NCBI RefSeq assembly: GCF_014467285.1
Contig: NZ_NKHR01000003.1
Coordinates: 186,001 to 250,000 of the forward strand
Direction of reading: 5' to 3'
DNA length: 64,000 bases
Origin: Xenorhabdus sp014467285
GTDB lineage: Bacteria; Pseudomonadota; Gammaproteobacteria; Enterobacterales; Enterobacteriaceae
In this document: positions 41,649 through 50,601 of the stretch, piece after piece
Numbering within the stretch: the stretch's first letter is position 1
How the letters are laid out: each line of letters opens with the position of its first letter
Program-made: the position numbers and the translations under genes
The notes under the pieces: model-generated
Seen by the model: the letters and a program-made list of their open reading frames with translations, nothing else
Database searches by the model: none
What the model was told of the DNA's origin: nothing

Positions 41649-42980
41649 ATGATGAATGCCTTTTGCGTGAATGTGGTAAAAAAATGGCATGCCCACTGGG
41701 TGATGGCCTGTGTTTTGTTTGTCATGTTGAGTCAGTTGGTCATGACAACGGCTATGGCGGCTACGTTGTCGAATGTTCATGTGAATAATAGCCCCTCTGA
41801 GGCCACAGTAACGTTGGAATTCACTGGCGGGCGCCCTGATTATCGATTTTTTCCTTTGCATTCTCCCGAACGATTAGTCGTAGATATTCGTCAATCTGGC
41901 AAAATCGTTGGTCTACCGATGCGCTTATCCGGGCAGGATTTAGTCAGGCTGGTACGCTCCAGTCAGCCGCCTGATACACATCATCAGAGGGTTGTGCTGG
42001 AATTGGCGAATAAAGCTACAGAGACGTTTTCAGTGAAGAAAACAGGTAGCAAATATCAGCTAGTTATTACTCTTAAAACCAAGGATGCAGCGAATAATAG
42101 AGCACCTATTTTCAGGGATAATGCTGCTAAAAATGAAAGTAAGCAGTCACTTACTTATGATGCTCAGTCAATGAAACCGGAGGTAAAACCTGCCCCGAAA
42201 TCTTATGAATCCACGAACCTTAATGATAAGAGCGTGAAAAAACAGGCAATTCAATCTGGAAAAGGTATCCGCCCGATTGTGGTTGCTATTGATGCAGGGC
42301 ATGGTGGGCAAGATCCCGGTGCGATAGGTCAACGTGGATTGAAGGAAAAAAATGTAACTATTAGTATTGCCCGTAAACTGGAAGCACTTTTACGCAGCGA
42401 TCCCATGTTTAAGCCTGTATTGACGCGGAATGGCGATTATTTTATTTCTGTGGCGGGACGTTCCGAAGTTGCCCGTAAGCATAGAGCCAATATGTTGATA
42501 TCGATTCATGCAGATGCGGCTCCTAATCGTGGTGCCAGAGGGGCTTCTGTCTGGGTGCTCTCTAACCGCCGTGCAAACAGCGAATTGGGTAATTGGCTGG
42601 AACAGCATGAGAAGCAATCCGAGTTGCTGGGAGGCGCAGGAGATGCACTTGCTAATGGCACCGACCCATATTTGAGTCAGGCTGTGTTGGATTTACAATT
42701 CGGCCATTCCCAGAGAGTTGGTTATGATGTCGCTATGCAAGTATTGAGTCAGCTCACCAGAATTGGTTCTTTGCATAAACGCACACCAGAGCATGCGAGC
42801 CTTGGTGTTTTACGCTCGCCGGATATCCCGTCTATTTTAGTGGAAACCGGTTTTATCAGTAATCTGTCTGAAGAAGAGTTATTGGGTTCCAACCAATATC
42901 AGGAAAAATTGGCACAAGCCATCCATTTAGGATTACGTCATTATTTCCAGACTAACCCATTGCAGACAGCACCAAAGTAA
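41649..42980 (+). CDS. amiB: AmiB N-acetylmuramoyl-L-alanine amidase
   Basis: A periplasmic zinc amidase that splits septal peptidoglycan for daughter-cell separation, activated by EnvC. A signal peptide ends near TAMA|ATLS, followed by an AMIN domain (about 38-135), a variable linker and an Amidase_3 domain with the zinc ligands in AIDAGHGGQDPGAIG and the catalytic SILVETGFISN. ATG 41649 (443 aa) has AAGGA nine bases upstream. An ATG at 41631 overlapping the tsaE stop would give 449 aa and remains possible. Confidence 0.93.
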   Translation: MMNAFCVNVVKKWHAHWVMACVLFVMLSQLVMTTAMAATLSNVHVNNSPSEATVTLEFTGGRPDYRFFPLHSPERLVVDIRQSGKIVGLPMRLSGQDLVRLVRSSQPPDTHHQRVVLELANKATETFSVKKTGSKYQLVITLKTKDAANNRAPIFRDNAAKNESKQSLTYDAQSMKPEVKPAPKSYESTNLNDKSVKKQAIQSGKGIRPIVVAIDAGHGGQDPGAIGQRGLKEKNVTISIARKLEALLRSDPMFKPVLTRNGDYFISVAGRSEVARKHRANMLISIHADAAPNRGARGASVWVLSNRRANSELGNWLEQHEKQSELLGGAGDALANGTDPYLSQAVLDLQFGHSQRVGYDVAMQVLSQLTRIGSLHKRTPEHASLGVLRSPDIPSILVETGFISNLSEEELLGSNQYQEKLAQAIHLGLRHYFQTNPLQTAPK

Positions 42981-43032
42981 CCAATATATCTGCCTATCAG
43001 AATAGGCTTAAAATCGTAAGTAAGGTCGAATA

Positions 43033-45066
43033 ATGGCTATCAAGATATTACCTCCACAATTGGCAAATCAGATTGCCGCCGGTGAAGTGGTTGAACGCCC
43101 TGCATCAGTGGTGAAAGAATTGGTGGAAAATAGTCTTGATTCCGGTGCTACCCGCATTGATATCGATATTGAACGTGGCGGCGCAAAGTTGATTCGAATC
43201 CGTGATAATGGCTGCGGAATCAGTCAACAAGACCTTACGTTAGCACTGGCACGTCATGCCACCAGTAAGATTGCTTCATTGGATGATTTGGAAGCGATTA
43301 TGAGTATGGGCTTTCGTGGAGAAGCGCTGGCGAGTATCAGTTCTGTTTCTCGGCTGACATTGACCTCTCGCCCTGAAAGCCAGACAGAAGCGTGGCAATC
43401 TTACGCCGAAGGCCGTGATATGGAAGTGACGGTTAAACCTGCTGCGCATCCTGTGGGTACGACGGTTGAAGTGTTGGATCTGTTTTATAACACGCCCGCC
43501 CGCCGCAAATTCCTGAGAACGGAAAAAACGGAGTTTGGTCATATTGATGAAGTGGTACGCCGGATTGCACTGGCGCGGTTGGATGTTGCCATCAACCTGA
43601 ATCATAACGGAAAGCTGGTGCGCCAGTATCGTCCCGCTAAAGACGAATCTCAGCATGAACGGCGTTTGGCCGCAATTTGTGGTACGACGTTTGTACAGCA
43701 GGCTTTGGCGTTGTCATGGCAACATGATTCCCTGTCCATTAAAGGTTGGGTGGCTGACCCAATGAGCGCGACGGCAGGAAGCGATATTCAATATTGCTAC
43801 GTCAATGGACGTATGATGCGGGATCGGCTGATTAATCATGCGATTCGCCAAGCCTATCAAGATTTGATTCAGGGGGAGCAACAGCCTGCTTATGTTCTGT
43901 ATTTGGAGATTGATCCGCATCAGGTGGATGTCAATGTTCATCCTGCCAAACATGAGGTTCGCTTCCATCAAGCACGGTTGGTGCATGATTTTATTTATCA
44001 GGGTGTGTCTGCGGTATTGAAACAACGTAGCAAGGGCGCGGAATTAGCGCTTGGTTGTCAAGAGACGGCTGCAAATTGGGTGCCAGAGAATCGCCCTTCT
44101 GCGGGAGAAAACCATTTTCTTCGGAAGAGCAACGTACCCACGGATTCAGAATCTTCCCGACGTCATGATACTGATGAAAACGATAATAACGGCAAGAAGC
44201 AGGAACATGGGGAACGACAGTATTCAGGCCATGAAACACAGCCATCGCATCATGGAGAAGGCTATCAGAAAAAACAGGGTGAATTGTACCAGAAGCTGAT
44301 GCAGTTTTCACCGGAAGAAAAGCGTCCTTTGTTTCCGCAAAGAGTCACTTCAACGCCTAGCCCGTCAAGTTCCGGCTCAATGTCTGTTCCGGTCAGCCCA
44401 GTGCAACCGGGGCAGGGAAAAAATAACGCGGTTAGTATTGGCAATATGTATGATCTTGAAAAATCCAGTGATCTTAAAAAATTAAGTGGCCTTGAAAAAT
44501 ACACGTTCGGAAAGGTATTGAGTATTTATGCCGATTGTCATGCCTTGATTGAATCGCCATTAGGGATAGGTTTGCTCTCGCTTCCAGTCGCTGAGCGCTG
44601 GTTGAAGCAGGCGCAACTGACACCGAGAGAACTGACACCGGGAAAACAGGGGCTGAAATCTCAGCCTTTGTTGATCCCGCTGAAGCTTGCTCTCAATCAG
44701 ACAGAAATGAACACCTTGAAGCAGAATAGTGAGCTACTGAAGACTTTTGGTATTGAATCGACAGTCGCACATGGAAAAGTGACCATTCATGCGGTATCGT
44801 TGCCTTTGCGTCAACAGAATCTGCCAAAACTTCTGCCGGAGCTGTTGGATTACCTTGGCGGATTGTCAGTCGCTTCTACTGAACAGGTGGCAATTTGGCT
44901 CTCCCGTCATTTGGGTAGTGAGCGTGAAACGTGGAACGTCGCACAAGCCGTCCAACTTTTGGCTGATGTCGAGCGTCTTTGCCCTCAACTGGTGGTATCG
45001 CCACCGGAAGGGTTATTACAATTAATTGATTTACAAGCAGTGGTGGCACGCCTTAATCATGAGTGA
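43033..45066 (+). CDS. mutL: MutL DNA mismatch repair protein
   Basis: A GHKL ATPase of 677 aa that links MutS to MutH and UvrD. The N-terminal ATPase has LVENSLDSGATRI (motif I), RDNGCGI (motif II), ATSKI and GFRGEAL (motif III). The C-terminal dimerisation domain ends in the usual region. It is about 60 residues longer than the 615 aa of E. coli. The extra length is in the linker (about 355-475), which is polar and rich in Ser, Pro and Lys, as expected for a disordered segment. Its end overlaps the start of miaA by eight bases. Confidence 0.96.
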   Translation: MAIKILPPQLANQIAAGEVVERPASVVKELVENSLDSGATRIDIDIERGGAKLIRIRDNGCGISQQDLTLALARHATSKIASLDDLEAIMSMGFRGEALASISSVSRLTLTSRPESQTEAWQSYAEGRDMEVTVKPAAHPVGTTVEVLDLFYNTPARRKFLRTEKTEFGHIDEVVRRIALARLDVAINLNHNGKLVRQYRPAKDESQHERRLAAICGTTFVQQALALSWQHDSLSIKGWVADPMSATAGSDIQYCYVNGRMMRDRLINHAIRQAYQDLIQGEQQPAYVLYLEIDPHQVDVNVHPAKHEVRFHQARLVHDFIYQGVSAVLKQRSKGAELALGCQETAANWVPENRPSAGENHFLRKSNVPTDSESSRRHDTDENDNNGKKQEHGERQYSGHETQPSHHGEGYQKKQGELYQKLMQFSPEEKRPLFPQRVTSTPSPSSSGSMSVPVSPVQPGQGKNNAVSIGNMYDLEKSSDLKKLSGLEKYTFGKVLSIYADCHALIESPLGIGLLSLPVAERWLKQAQLTPRELTPGKQGLKSQPLLIPLKLALNQTEMNTLKQNSELLKTFGIESTVAHGKVTIHAVSLPLRQQNLPKLLPELLDYLGGLSVASTEQVAIWLSRHLGSERETWNVAQAVQLLADVERLCPQLVVSPPEGLLQLIDLQAVVARLNHE

Positions 45067-46000
45067 TTTAAAAACTCAACATCTGCCGACAGCCATTTTT
45101 ATCATGGGGCCAACGGCTTCAGGAAAAACGGCATTATCGATCGCCTTGCGTCAGCATCTTCCGGTTGAATTAATCAGTGTTGATTCCGCGTTGATTTACC
45201 GTGGAATGGATATTGGGACAGCAAAACCTTCCGCAGAAGAGCAGGCACAGGCACCCCATCGCCTGATTGATATTCTCGATCCTGCCGAGACTTATTCCGC
45301 TGCCGATTTTCGCCGTGATGCTCTAAAAGAAATGGCAGAGATCACGGCGGCGGGGAGAATTCCACTCCTGGTTGGTGGAACCATGCTATATTTCAAAGCA
45401 TTGCTGGAAGGATTATCGCCTTTGCCCTCTGCCAATCCTGAAGTTCGGGCGCAGATTGAACAGCAGGCAGCGGAGATTGGATGGGATGAATTGCATCGGC
45501 AGTTACAGGAAATTGATCCGGTTGCGGCTGTAAGGATTCATCCTAATGATCCACAACGTCTTACTCGTGCACTGGAAGTTTTTCGAATTTCGGGTAAAAC
45601 TCTAACTGAATTGACAGAAACGTCTGGAGAAATATTGCCGTATCGCGTTCATCAATTTGCGATCGCGCCTGCAAGCCGTGAAATTTTGCATCAGCGTATT
45701 GCAGCCCGTTTTGAACAAATGATCAAATCAGGGTTTGAAGATGAAGTGAAAGCGCTTTATGCTCGTAGTGATTTGCATACAGATTTACCCTCCATTCGTT
45801 GTGTTGGTTATCGTCAGATGTGGTCCTGCCTCGCAGGCGAAATATCTCATGATGAGATGATCTATCGTGGTATCTGTGCGACGCGCCAACTGGCGAAACG
45901 TCAGATCACGTGGCTCAGGAGTTGGGACAATGTGACTTGGTTGGATAGCGATCAACCTAAACAATCACTAAACACAGTCATGCAGGTTATTAGTACATAA
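45059..46000 (+). CDS. miaA: MiaA tRNA dimethylallyltransferase
   Basis: A 313 aa enzyme that prenylates A37 of tRNAs reading UNN codons. The P-loop is MGPTASGKTAL, followed by SVDSALIYRGMDIGTAKP, DPAETYSAADFR, VGGTMLYFKALLEG and the tRNA-contacting CVGYRQMW and TRQLAKRQITWLR. ATG 45059 gives the family N-terminus MSDLK and overlaps the mutL stop, implying coupled translation. hfq follows after 108 bases. Confidence 0.96.
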   Translation: MSDLKTQHLPTAIFIMGPTASGKTALSIALRQHLPVELISVDSALIYRGMDIGTAKPSAEEQAQAPHRLIDILDPAETYSAADFRRDALKEMAEITAAGRIPLLVGGTMLYFKALLEGLSPLPSANPEVRAQIEQQAAEIGWDELHRQLQEIDPVAAVRIHPNDPQRLTRALEVFRISGKTLTELTETSGEILPYRVHQFAIAPASREILHQRIAARFEQMIKSGFEDEVKALYARSDLHTDLPSIRCVGYRQMWSCLAGEISHDEMIYRGICATRQLAKRQITWLRSWDNVTWLDSDQPKQSLNTVMQVIST

Positions 46001-46108
46001 ATTCATTGATTGTGTACAATTGATCGGTACAAAGCATCATTTTTGAGTAGTTACTTTTTCGAACCAATCGGTTCTTAGTTAAAAACAACAAAATAAGGAA
46101 AATATAGA

Positions 46109-46411
46109 ATGGCTAAGGGGCAATCTTTGCAAGATCCATTCCTGAATGCTTTACGGCGTGAAAGGGTCCCGGTTTCTATTTATTTGGTCAACGGCATCAA
46201 ATTACAGGGTCAGATTGAATCTTTTGACCAATTTGTCATTTTACTGAAAAACACTGTCAGTCAGATGGTTTATAAGCATGCCATCTCAACTGTTGTGCCT
46301 TCCCGTCCTGTGTCTCATCATGGTAGCAACCAGAATGTGACAACTGGCGTTGGAAATTATCATGCTGGTGCTAACCCGGCAGTACAACAGGAAACTGATG
46401 CCACTGAGTAA
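46109..46411 (+). CDS. hfq: Hfq RNA chaperone
   Basis: A hexameric Sm-like RNA-binding protein of 100 aa, which pairs small RNAs with mRNAs. The Sm1 motif lies in VSIYLVNGIKLQGQIESFD and Sm2 in MVYKHAISTVVPSR. The Q8, F42, Y55, K56 and H57 equivalents are present. The C-terminal tail is flexible and rich in Asn, Gly and His. A hairpin terminator after the gene probably limits read-through into hflX. Confidence 0.97.
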   Translation: MAKGQSLQDPFLNALRRERVPVSIYLVNGIKLQGQIESFDQFVILLKNTVSQMVYKHAISTVVPSRPVSHHGSNQNVTTGVGNYHAGANPAVQQETDATE

Positions 46412-46436
46412 ACCAGTGGCTGTGCATGACGTAAAT

Positions 46437-46472
46437 AAAAACATAGGTAGGGAGACTTTACCTATGTTTTTT
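46437..46472 (+). terminator. hfq-hflX intergenic terminator
   Basis: ACATAGGTA at 46441-46449 pairs with TACCTATGT at 46459-46467, followed by TTTTTT. It is an intrinsic terminator or attenuator in the hfq-hflX interval. Confidence 0.85.
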
Positions 46473-46508
46473 CCTATGGATTTTTACTTAGCCTGAGGGG
46501 TTGCACCG

Positions 46509-47789
46509 TTGTTTGATCGTTATGAAGGCGGAGAATTAGCCGTTCTGGTGCATGTTTTCTTCTCACAGGAAAAAGATACGGAAAATCTCAGTGAGTTTGA
46601 GTCATTGGTGACTTCCGCAGGTGTTTCTCCTGTGCAGATTGTAACGGGAAGCCGGAAGGCGCCTCATCCGAAATATTTTGTCGGAGAGGGTAAGGCAGAG
46701 GAAATTGCCGAAGCTGTCAAAAACAGTGGCGCAGATGTGGTTTTATTTAACCATACACTCAGCCCGGCCCAGGAACGTAATCTTGAACGCTTGTGCCAAT
46801 GCCGCGTCGTTGATCGTACGGGCGTGATCCTGGATATTTTTGCTCAGCGGGCAAGAACGCACGAAGGCAAGTTACAGGTTGAATTGGCGCAATTGCGTCA
46901 CTTATCTACCCGTCTGGTACGGGGCTGGACCCACCTTGAACGCCAGAAAGGGGGGATCGGTCTGCGTGGTCCCGGAGAAACTCAGTTAGAAAGTGACCGT
47001 CGTATGTTGCGTGACAAAATCAAACAGATTTTGGGGCGCCTCAGCAAAGTTGAAAAACAGCGTGAACAGGGGCGTCAGGCACGCAATAAGGCAGATATTC
47101 CTACCGTTTCTCTTGTTGGTTATACCAATGCAGGGAAATCGAGCTTATTCAATAGAATAACTTCTGCTGAAGTTTATGCGGCTGATCAGCTTTTTGCCAC
47201 CTTAGATCCGACTCTGCGCCGAATAGACGTGAATGACGTTGGTGCCGTGGTTTTGGCGGATACAGTGGGTTTTATCCGTCATTTGCCTCATGACCTGGTT
47301 GCAGCATTTAAGGCGACTTTGCAGGAAACCCGGCAGGCAAAATTGCTGCTGCATGTTGTCGATGCGGCGGATAGCCGTCTTGATGAAAACATCATTGCTG
47401 TTGATAGTGTCCTTGAAGAGATTGAATCCAATGAAATTCCTTCTCTCTTGGTCATGAATAAAATTGATATGTTGGAAGATTTTGTTCCACGCATCGACCG
47501 TGATGAGGAAAATCGCCCTGTCAGGGTATGGTTATCCGCGCAGACTGGTGAAGGCATTCCGCTGCTATTGCAGGCCTTGACTGAACGCCTTTCAGGTGAA
47601 ATCGCACACTATGAATTGCATCTTCCGCCGGAAGCGGGACGTCTGCGCAGTCGTTTCTACCAGCTTCAGGCTATTGAACGTGAATGGGTAGAAGAAAATG
47701 GTCAAATGGGTATTGAAATCAGAATGCCAATGGTGGATTGGCGCCGCCTGTGCAAACAAGACCCAAATTTACCCGACTATGTTGTCTGA
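46509..47789 (+). CDS. hflX: HflX ribosome-splitting GTPase
   Basis: A 426 aa GTPase that rescues stalled ribosomes, as under heat stress. The N-terminal HflX domain contains GSRKAPHPKYFVGEGKAEEI and GGIGLRGPGETQLE. The G domain has GYTNAGKSSLFN (G1), DTVGFIRHLP (G3) and MNKIDM (G4). The start is TTG 46509, preceded by GAGGGG; it gives the family N-terminus MFDRYEGGE. No ATG fits better. Confidence 0.95.
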   Translation: MFDRYEGGELAVLVHVFFSQEKDTENLSEFESLVTSAGVSPVQIVTGSRKAPHPKYFVGEGKAEEIAEAVKNSGADVVLFNHTLSPAQERNLERLCQCRVVDRTGVILDIFAQRARTHEGKLQVELAQLRHLSTRLVRGWTHLERQKGGIGLRGPGETQLESDRRMLRDKIKQILGRLSKVEKQREQGRQARNKADIPTVSLVGYTNAGKSSLFNRITSAEVYAADQLFATLDPTLRRIDVNDVGAVVLADTVGFIRHLPHDLVAAFKATLQETRQAKLLLHVVDAADSRLDENIIAVDSVLEEIESNEIPSLLVMNKIDMLEDFVPRIDRDEENRPVRVWLSAQTGEGIPLLLQALTERLSGEIAHYELHLPPEAGRLRSRFYQLQAIEREWVEENGQMGIEIRMPMVDWRRLCKQDPNLPDYVV

Positions 47790-48109
47790 TTGATTGGCGC
47801 AGAGCGACAAACAAGGTATCATTTTACCCGCCATTTCAAGGTGCTTATAGTCATGGCGTAGCGGAGATGGAATGGCGGTGATGAAATGACTGTGCCAAAA
47901 TTGCAGTGACTGAATTGCACTGTCAAAAGTATCACCAAATAATATTGGTTGCTTACAAAAACAACGAAATTCGTTGTTTCTGCCCATGGAGGCCGCTGTC
48001 AGACCTGTCAGGAACAGGCAACGGCCTGTGAAGTGGGAAGCCTCACCCAGCAGGGTGGAGAGCAGTCACCTCTGAAAAACCAGTAAAAACTAAAAAGTGG
48101 AGCTAAAAC
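47790..48109 (+). other. hflX-hflK intergenic region with RNA-like structure
   Basis: A 320-base gap. The first part has an AACAACGA/TCGTTGTT hairpin (47960-47978). From about 47981 to 48075 the DNA becomes GC-rich and holds several stems. GGCCG...CGGCC enclose CCTGT/ACAGG, then CACCC-agca-GGGTG, then AGAG/CTCT. No open frame explains this. It could be a structured leader of hflK or an independent small RNA, and I do not recognise a known family. Confidence 0.45.
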
Positions 48110-49342
48110 ATGGCGTGGAATCAGCCCGGTAATAACGGACAGGACCGCGACCCGTGGGGAAGCAGCAATAATAATGGCGGCAACTCCGGCGGCAACAATA
48201 AAGGTGGTCGAAACCGTGGGGCAACTGATCTCGACGATCTGTTCCGTAAACTGAGTGAAAAGCTCGGTGGTCTCGGTAGAAACAAAGGTGGAAATGGTTC
48301 TGAACAGAACGCTAAATTTGGCGGGCGTCTTATTGGTCTTGCCGTTGCTGTTGCAGTTGTTGTCTGGGTTGTAAGTGGTTTCTATACGATTAAAGAAACA
48401 GAGCGTGGGGTAGTTACCCGATTGGGTAAATTTAGCCACGTTGTTCAACCTGGCTTGAACTGGAAAATGACGTTTATCGATCGAGTACGTGCCGTTAACG
48501 TTGAATCTGTTCGTGAACTGGCAACATCAGGTGTCATGCTGACATCAGATGAAAACGTTGTACGTGCTGAGATGAACGTTCAGTACCGTGTCACTGACCC
48601 CGAAGCTTACCTTTTCAACGTCACCACTCCTGACAACAGCCTGCGTCAAGCAACAGACAGTGCTGTACGTGGGGTGGTTGGCAAATACTCAATGGAAAAA
48701 ATTCTGACGGCAGACCGTACAATTGTGCGTAACGATACTCAGAAAGTACTGGAAGAAACTATTCGCCCGTACAAAATGGGGATCACGTTGCTGGACGTTA
48801 ACTTCCAAACTGCGCGCCCACCAGAAGAGGTGAAAGCGGCATTTGATGATGTTATCGCCGCCCGCGAAGAAGAGCAAAAAACCATCCGTGAAGCAGACGC
48901 TTACAAAAACTCTGTTCTGCCAATAGCCAAGGGTTATGCCCAACGCATCATTGAAGATGCTAAAGCCTATAAAGTGAGTGTGGTATTGAATGCACAGGGT
49001 GAAGTGGCAAGTTTTGCTAAAATTTTGCCTGAGTATAAAGCTGCACCAGAAATTACTCGTGAGCGCCTTTACATTGAAACAATGGAACGTGTTCTGAGTC
49101 AGACCCGCAAAGTTATTGCAAACGAAAAGAGCAACAACATGCTGGTATTACCGTTAGATCAAGTTTTACGTAATCAGTCTGAAGTGCCAACACGCCATCA
49201 GGACGTCAAGGTCACTCCAGAACAGCGTAATACGACACAGCCTACGTCTACACAAGGGCGCTCAAATTATAATAACTCCGGTTCAGGCTATGGTGATTTA
49301 AACAACCTGCGTGGTGATACGCTAAGACAAGGGAGACCATAA
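48110..49342 (+). CDS. hflK: HflK, FtsH protease modulator
   Basis: A 410 aa SPFH/band-7 membrane protein that forms with HflC a large periplasmic cage around FtsH. It has a glycine- and asparagine-rich cytoplasmic N-terminus (residues 1-75), one transmembrane helix (about 78-98, LIGLAVAVAVVVWVVSGFY), the band-7 domain with ERGVVTRLGKF, and a polar C-terminal tail. hflC begins two bases after its stop. Confidence 0.95.
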   Translation: MAWNQPGNNGQDRDPWGSSNNNGGNSGGNNKGGRNRGATDLDDLFRKLSEKLGGLGRNKGGNGSEQNAKFGGRLIGLAVAVAVVVWVVSGFYTIKETERGVVTRLGKFSHVVQPGLNWKMTFIDRVRAVNVESVRELATSGVMLTSDENVVRAEMNVQYRVTDPEAYLFNVTTPDNSLRQATDSAVRGVVGKYSMEKILTADRTIVRNDTQKVLEETIRPYKMGITLLDVNFQTARPPEEVKAAFDDVIAAREEEQKTIREADAYKNSVLPIAKGYAQRIIEDAKAYKVSVVLNAQGEVASFAKILPEYKAAPEITRERLYIETMERVLSQTRKVIANEKSNNMLVLPLDQVLRNQSEVPTRHQDVKVTPEQRNTTQPTSTQGRSNYNNSGSGYGDLNNLRGDTLRQGRP

Positions 49343-49344
49343 TC

Positions 49345-50343
49345 ATGCGTAAGTCGTTCGTCTTTGCTATTGCCATCATATTGGTTGTGCTGTATTCGTC
49401 GATATTTATCGTATACGAAGGTCAGCGTGGCATCGTGCTGCGTTTTGGAAAAGTTTTGCGTGACGCTGAAAATAAACCTGTCGTTTATCAGCCTGGCCCG
49501 CACTTCAAAATTCCATTTATTGAAACTGTTAAAACGCTCGATGCTCGTATCCAGACTATGGATATCAAAGCTGACCGTTTCCTGACAAGTGAAAATAAGG
49601 ACCTGATTGTTGATTCTTATCTGAAGTGGCGCATTAACGATTTCAGCAGATATTATCTGGCAACAGGTAATGGAGAAATTTCGCAGGCTGAACTGCTGTT
49701 GAAACGTAAATTCAGTGACCGTCTGCGTTCTGAGATTGGTCGTTTGGATGTACGTGGCATCGTGACAGATTCTCGTGGTCGTCTGACGACAGATGTGCGT
49801 GATGCGCTGAACTTGGGAACAAGTGATGATGATACTGCCGACAACGAGATTGCTTCGGCAGCGGCCCGAGTGGCGAAAGAAACGAAAGGTAAACAACCAA
49901 CCCTGAACCCGAACAGTATGGCGGCATTGGGGATTGAAGTTGTGGACGTTCGTATTAAACAAATTAACTTGCCAGATGAAGTCTCAGACGCAATTTATCA
50001 GCGTATGCGTGCAGAGCGTGAAGCGGTAGCCCGTCGCCATCGTTCACAAGGTCTGGAAGAAGCTGAGAAAATCCGTGCAGCCGCGGATAAGACAGCGACT
50101 GAAATCAAGGCAGCAGCACAAAGTCAGGCATTGGTTTTACGCGGTGAAGGTGATGCGGAAGCAACTAAACTGTTTGCTGACGCATTCAGCAAGGATCCGG
50201 AGTTCTACGCATTCATCCGTAGCCTGCGTGCTTACGAAAATAGCTTCAAAAATGATGGCAACATCATGGTGCTCAGCCCGGATAACGATTTCTTCCGTTA
50301 TATGAAAGAGCCATCTAAGCAGCATAATCGCGCGAATGATTAA
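49345..50343 (+). CDS. hflC: HflC, FtsH protease modulator
   Basis: A 332 aa partner of HflK, with an N-terminal anchor helix (residues 5-22, FVFAIAIILVVLYSSIFIV) and SPFH/band-7 domain (EGQRGIVLRFGKVL). A long alanine-rich coiled coil follows (about 215-275, EAEKIRAAADKTATEIKAAA). It ends the hfq-hflX-hflK-hflC set and is followed by two hairpins. yjeT, which follows in E. coli, is absent. Confidence 0.95.
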   Translation: MRKSFVFAIAIILVVLYSSIFIVYEGQRGIVLRFGKVLRDAENKPVVYQPGPHFKIPFIETVKTLDARIQTMDIKADRFLTSENKDLIVDSYLKWRINDFSRYYLATGNGEISQAELLLKRKFSDRLRSEIGRLDVRGIVTDSRGRLTTDVRDALNLGTSDDDTADNEIASAAARVAKETKGKQPTLNPNSMAALGIEVVDVRIKQINLPDEVSDAIYQRMRAEREAVARRHRSQGLEEAEKIRAAADKTATEIKAAAQSQALVLRGEGDAEATKLFADAFSKDPEFYAFIRSLRAYENSFKNDGNIMVLSPDNDFFRYMKEPSKQHNRAND

Positions 50344-50400
50344 GTGGTTTTGACGGGCAAATAGCCTTCAATCTACTTTAATTGGCAAAATAAACCTATA

Positions 50401-50462
50401 GCGGCCAGCGTGTATCTGGCCGCTTCCTAAGCCACTGTAAAAAAACATATAGTGGCTTTTTT
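50401..50462 (+). terminator. Two hairpins ending the hflKC transcript
   Basis: GCGGCCAG/CTGGCCGC (50401-50423) is followed by AGCCACT (50430-50436) pairing with AGTGGCT (50451-50457) and a T-run. The second is a rho-independent terminator; the first may protect the RNA end. Confidence 0.85.
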
Positions 50463-50601
50463 GTATGTTATTTTCATTACCAATGTTTACTTATCAGCCC
50501 ATTTATATGACGAAACGAAATAACAGAAGTAACAAAAAATACTGAAAGGTGCTAAATGAGATGGTAGAATCCATTTTTAAGCAACCGAGTGAACTTTTGA
50601 A

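Noticed and set aside
47980..48080. Second copy of the S6:S18 leader before hflK.
   Set aside because: Only a 12-base and a 9-base match in reverse complement are shared with the rpsF leader, and no ribosomal-protein gene follows.
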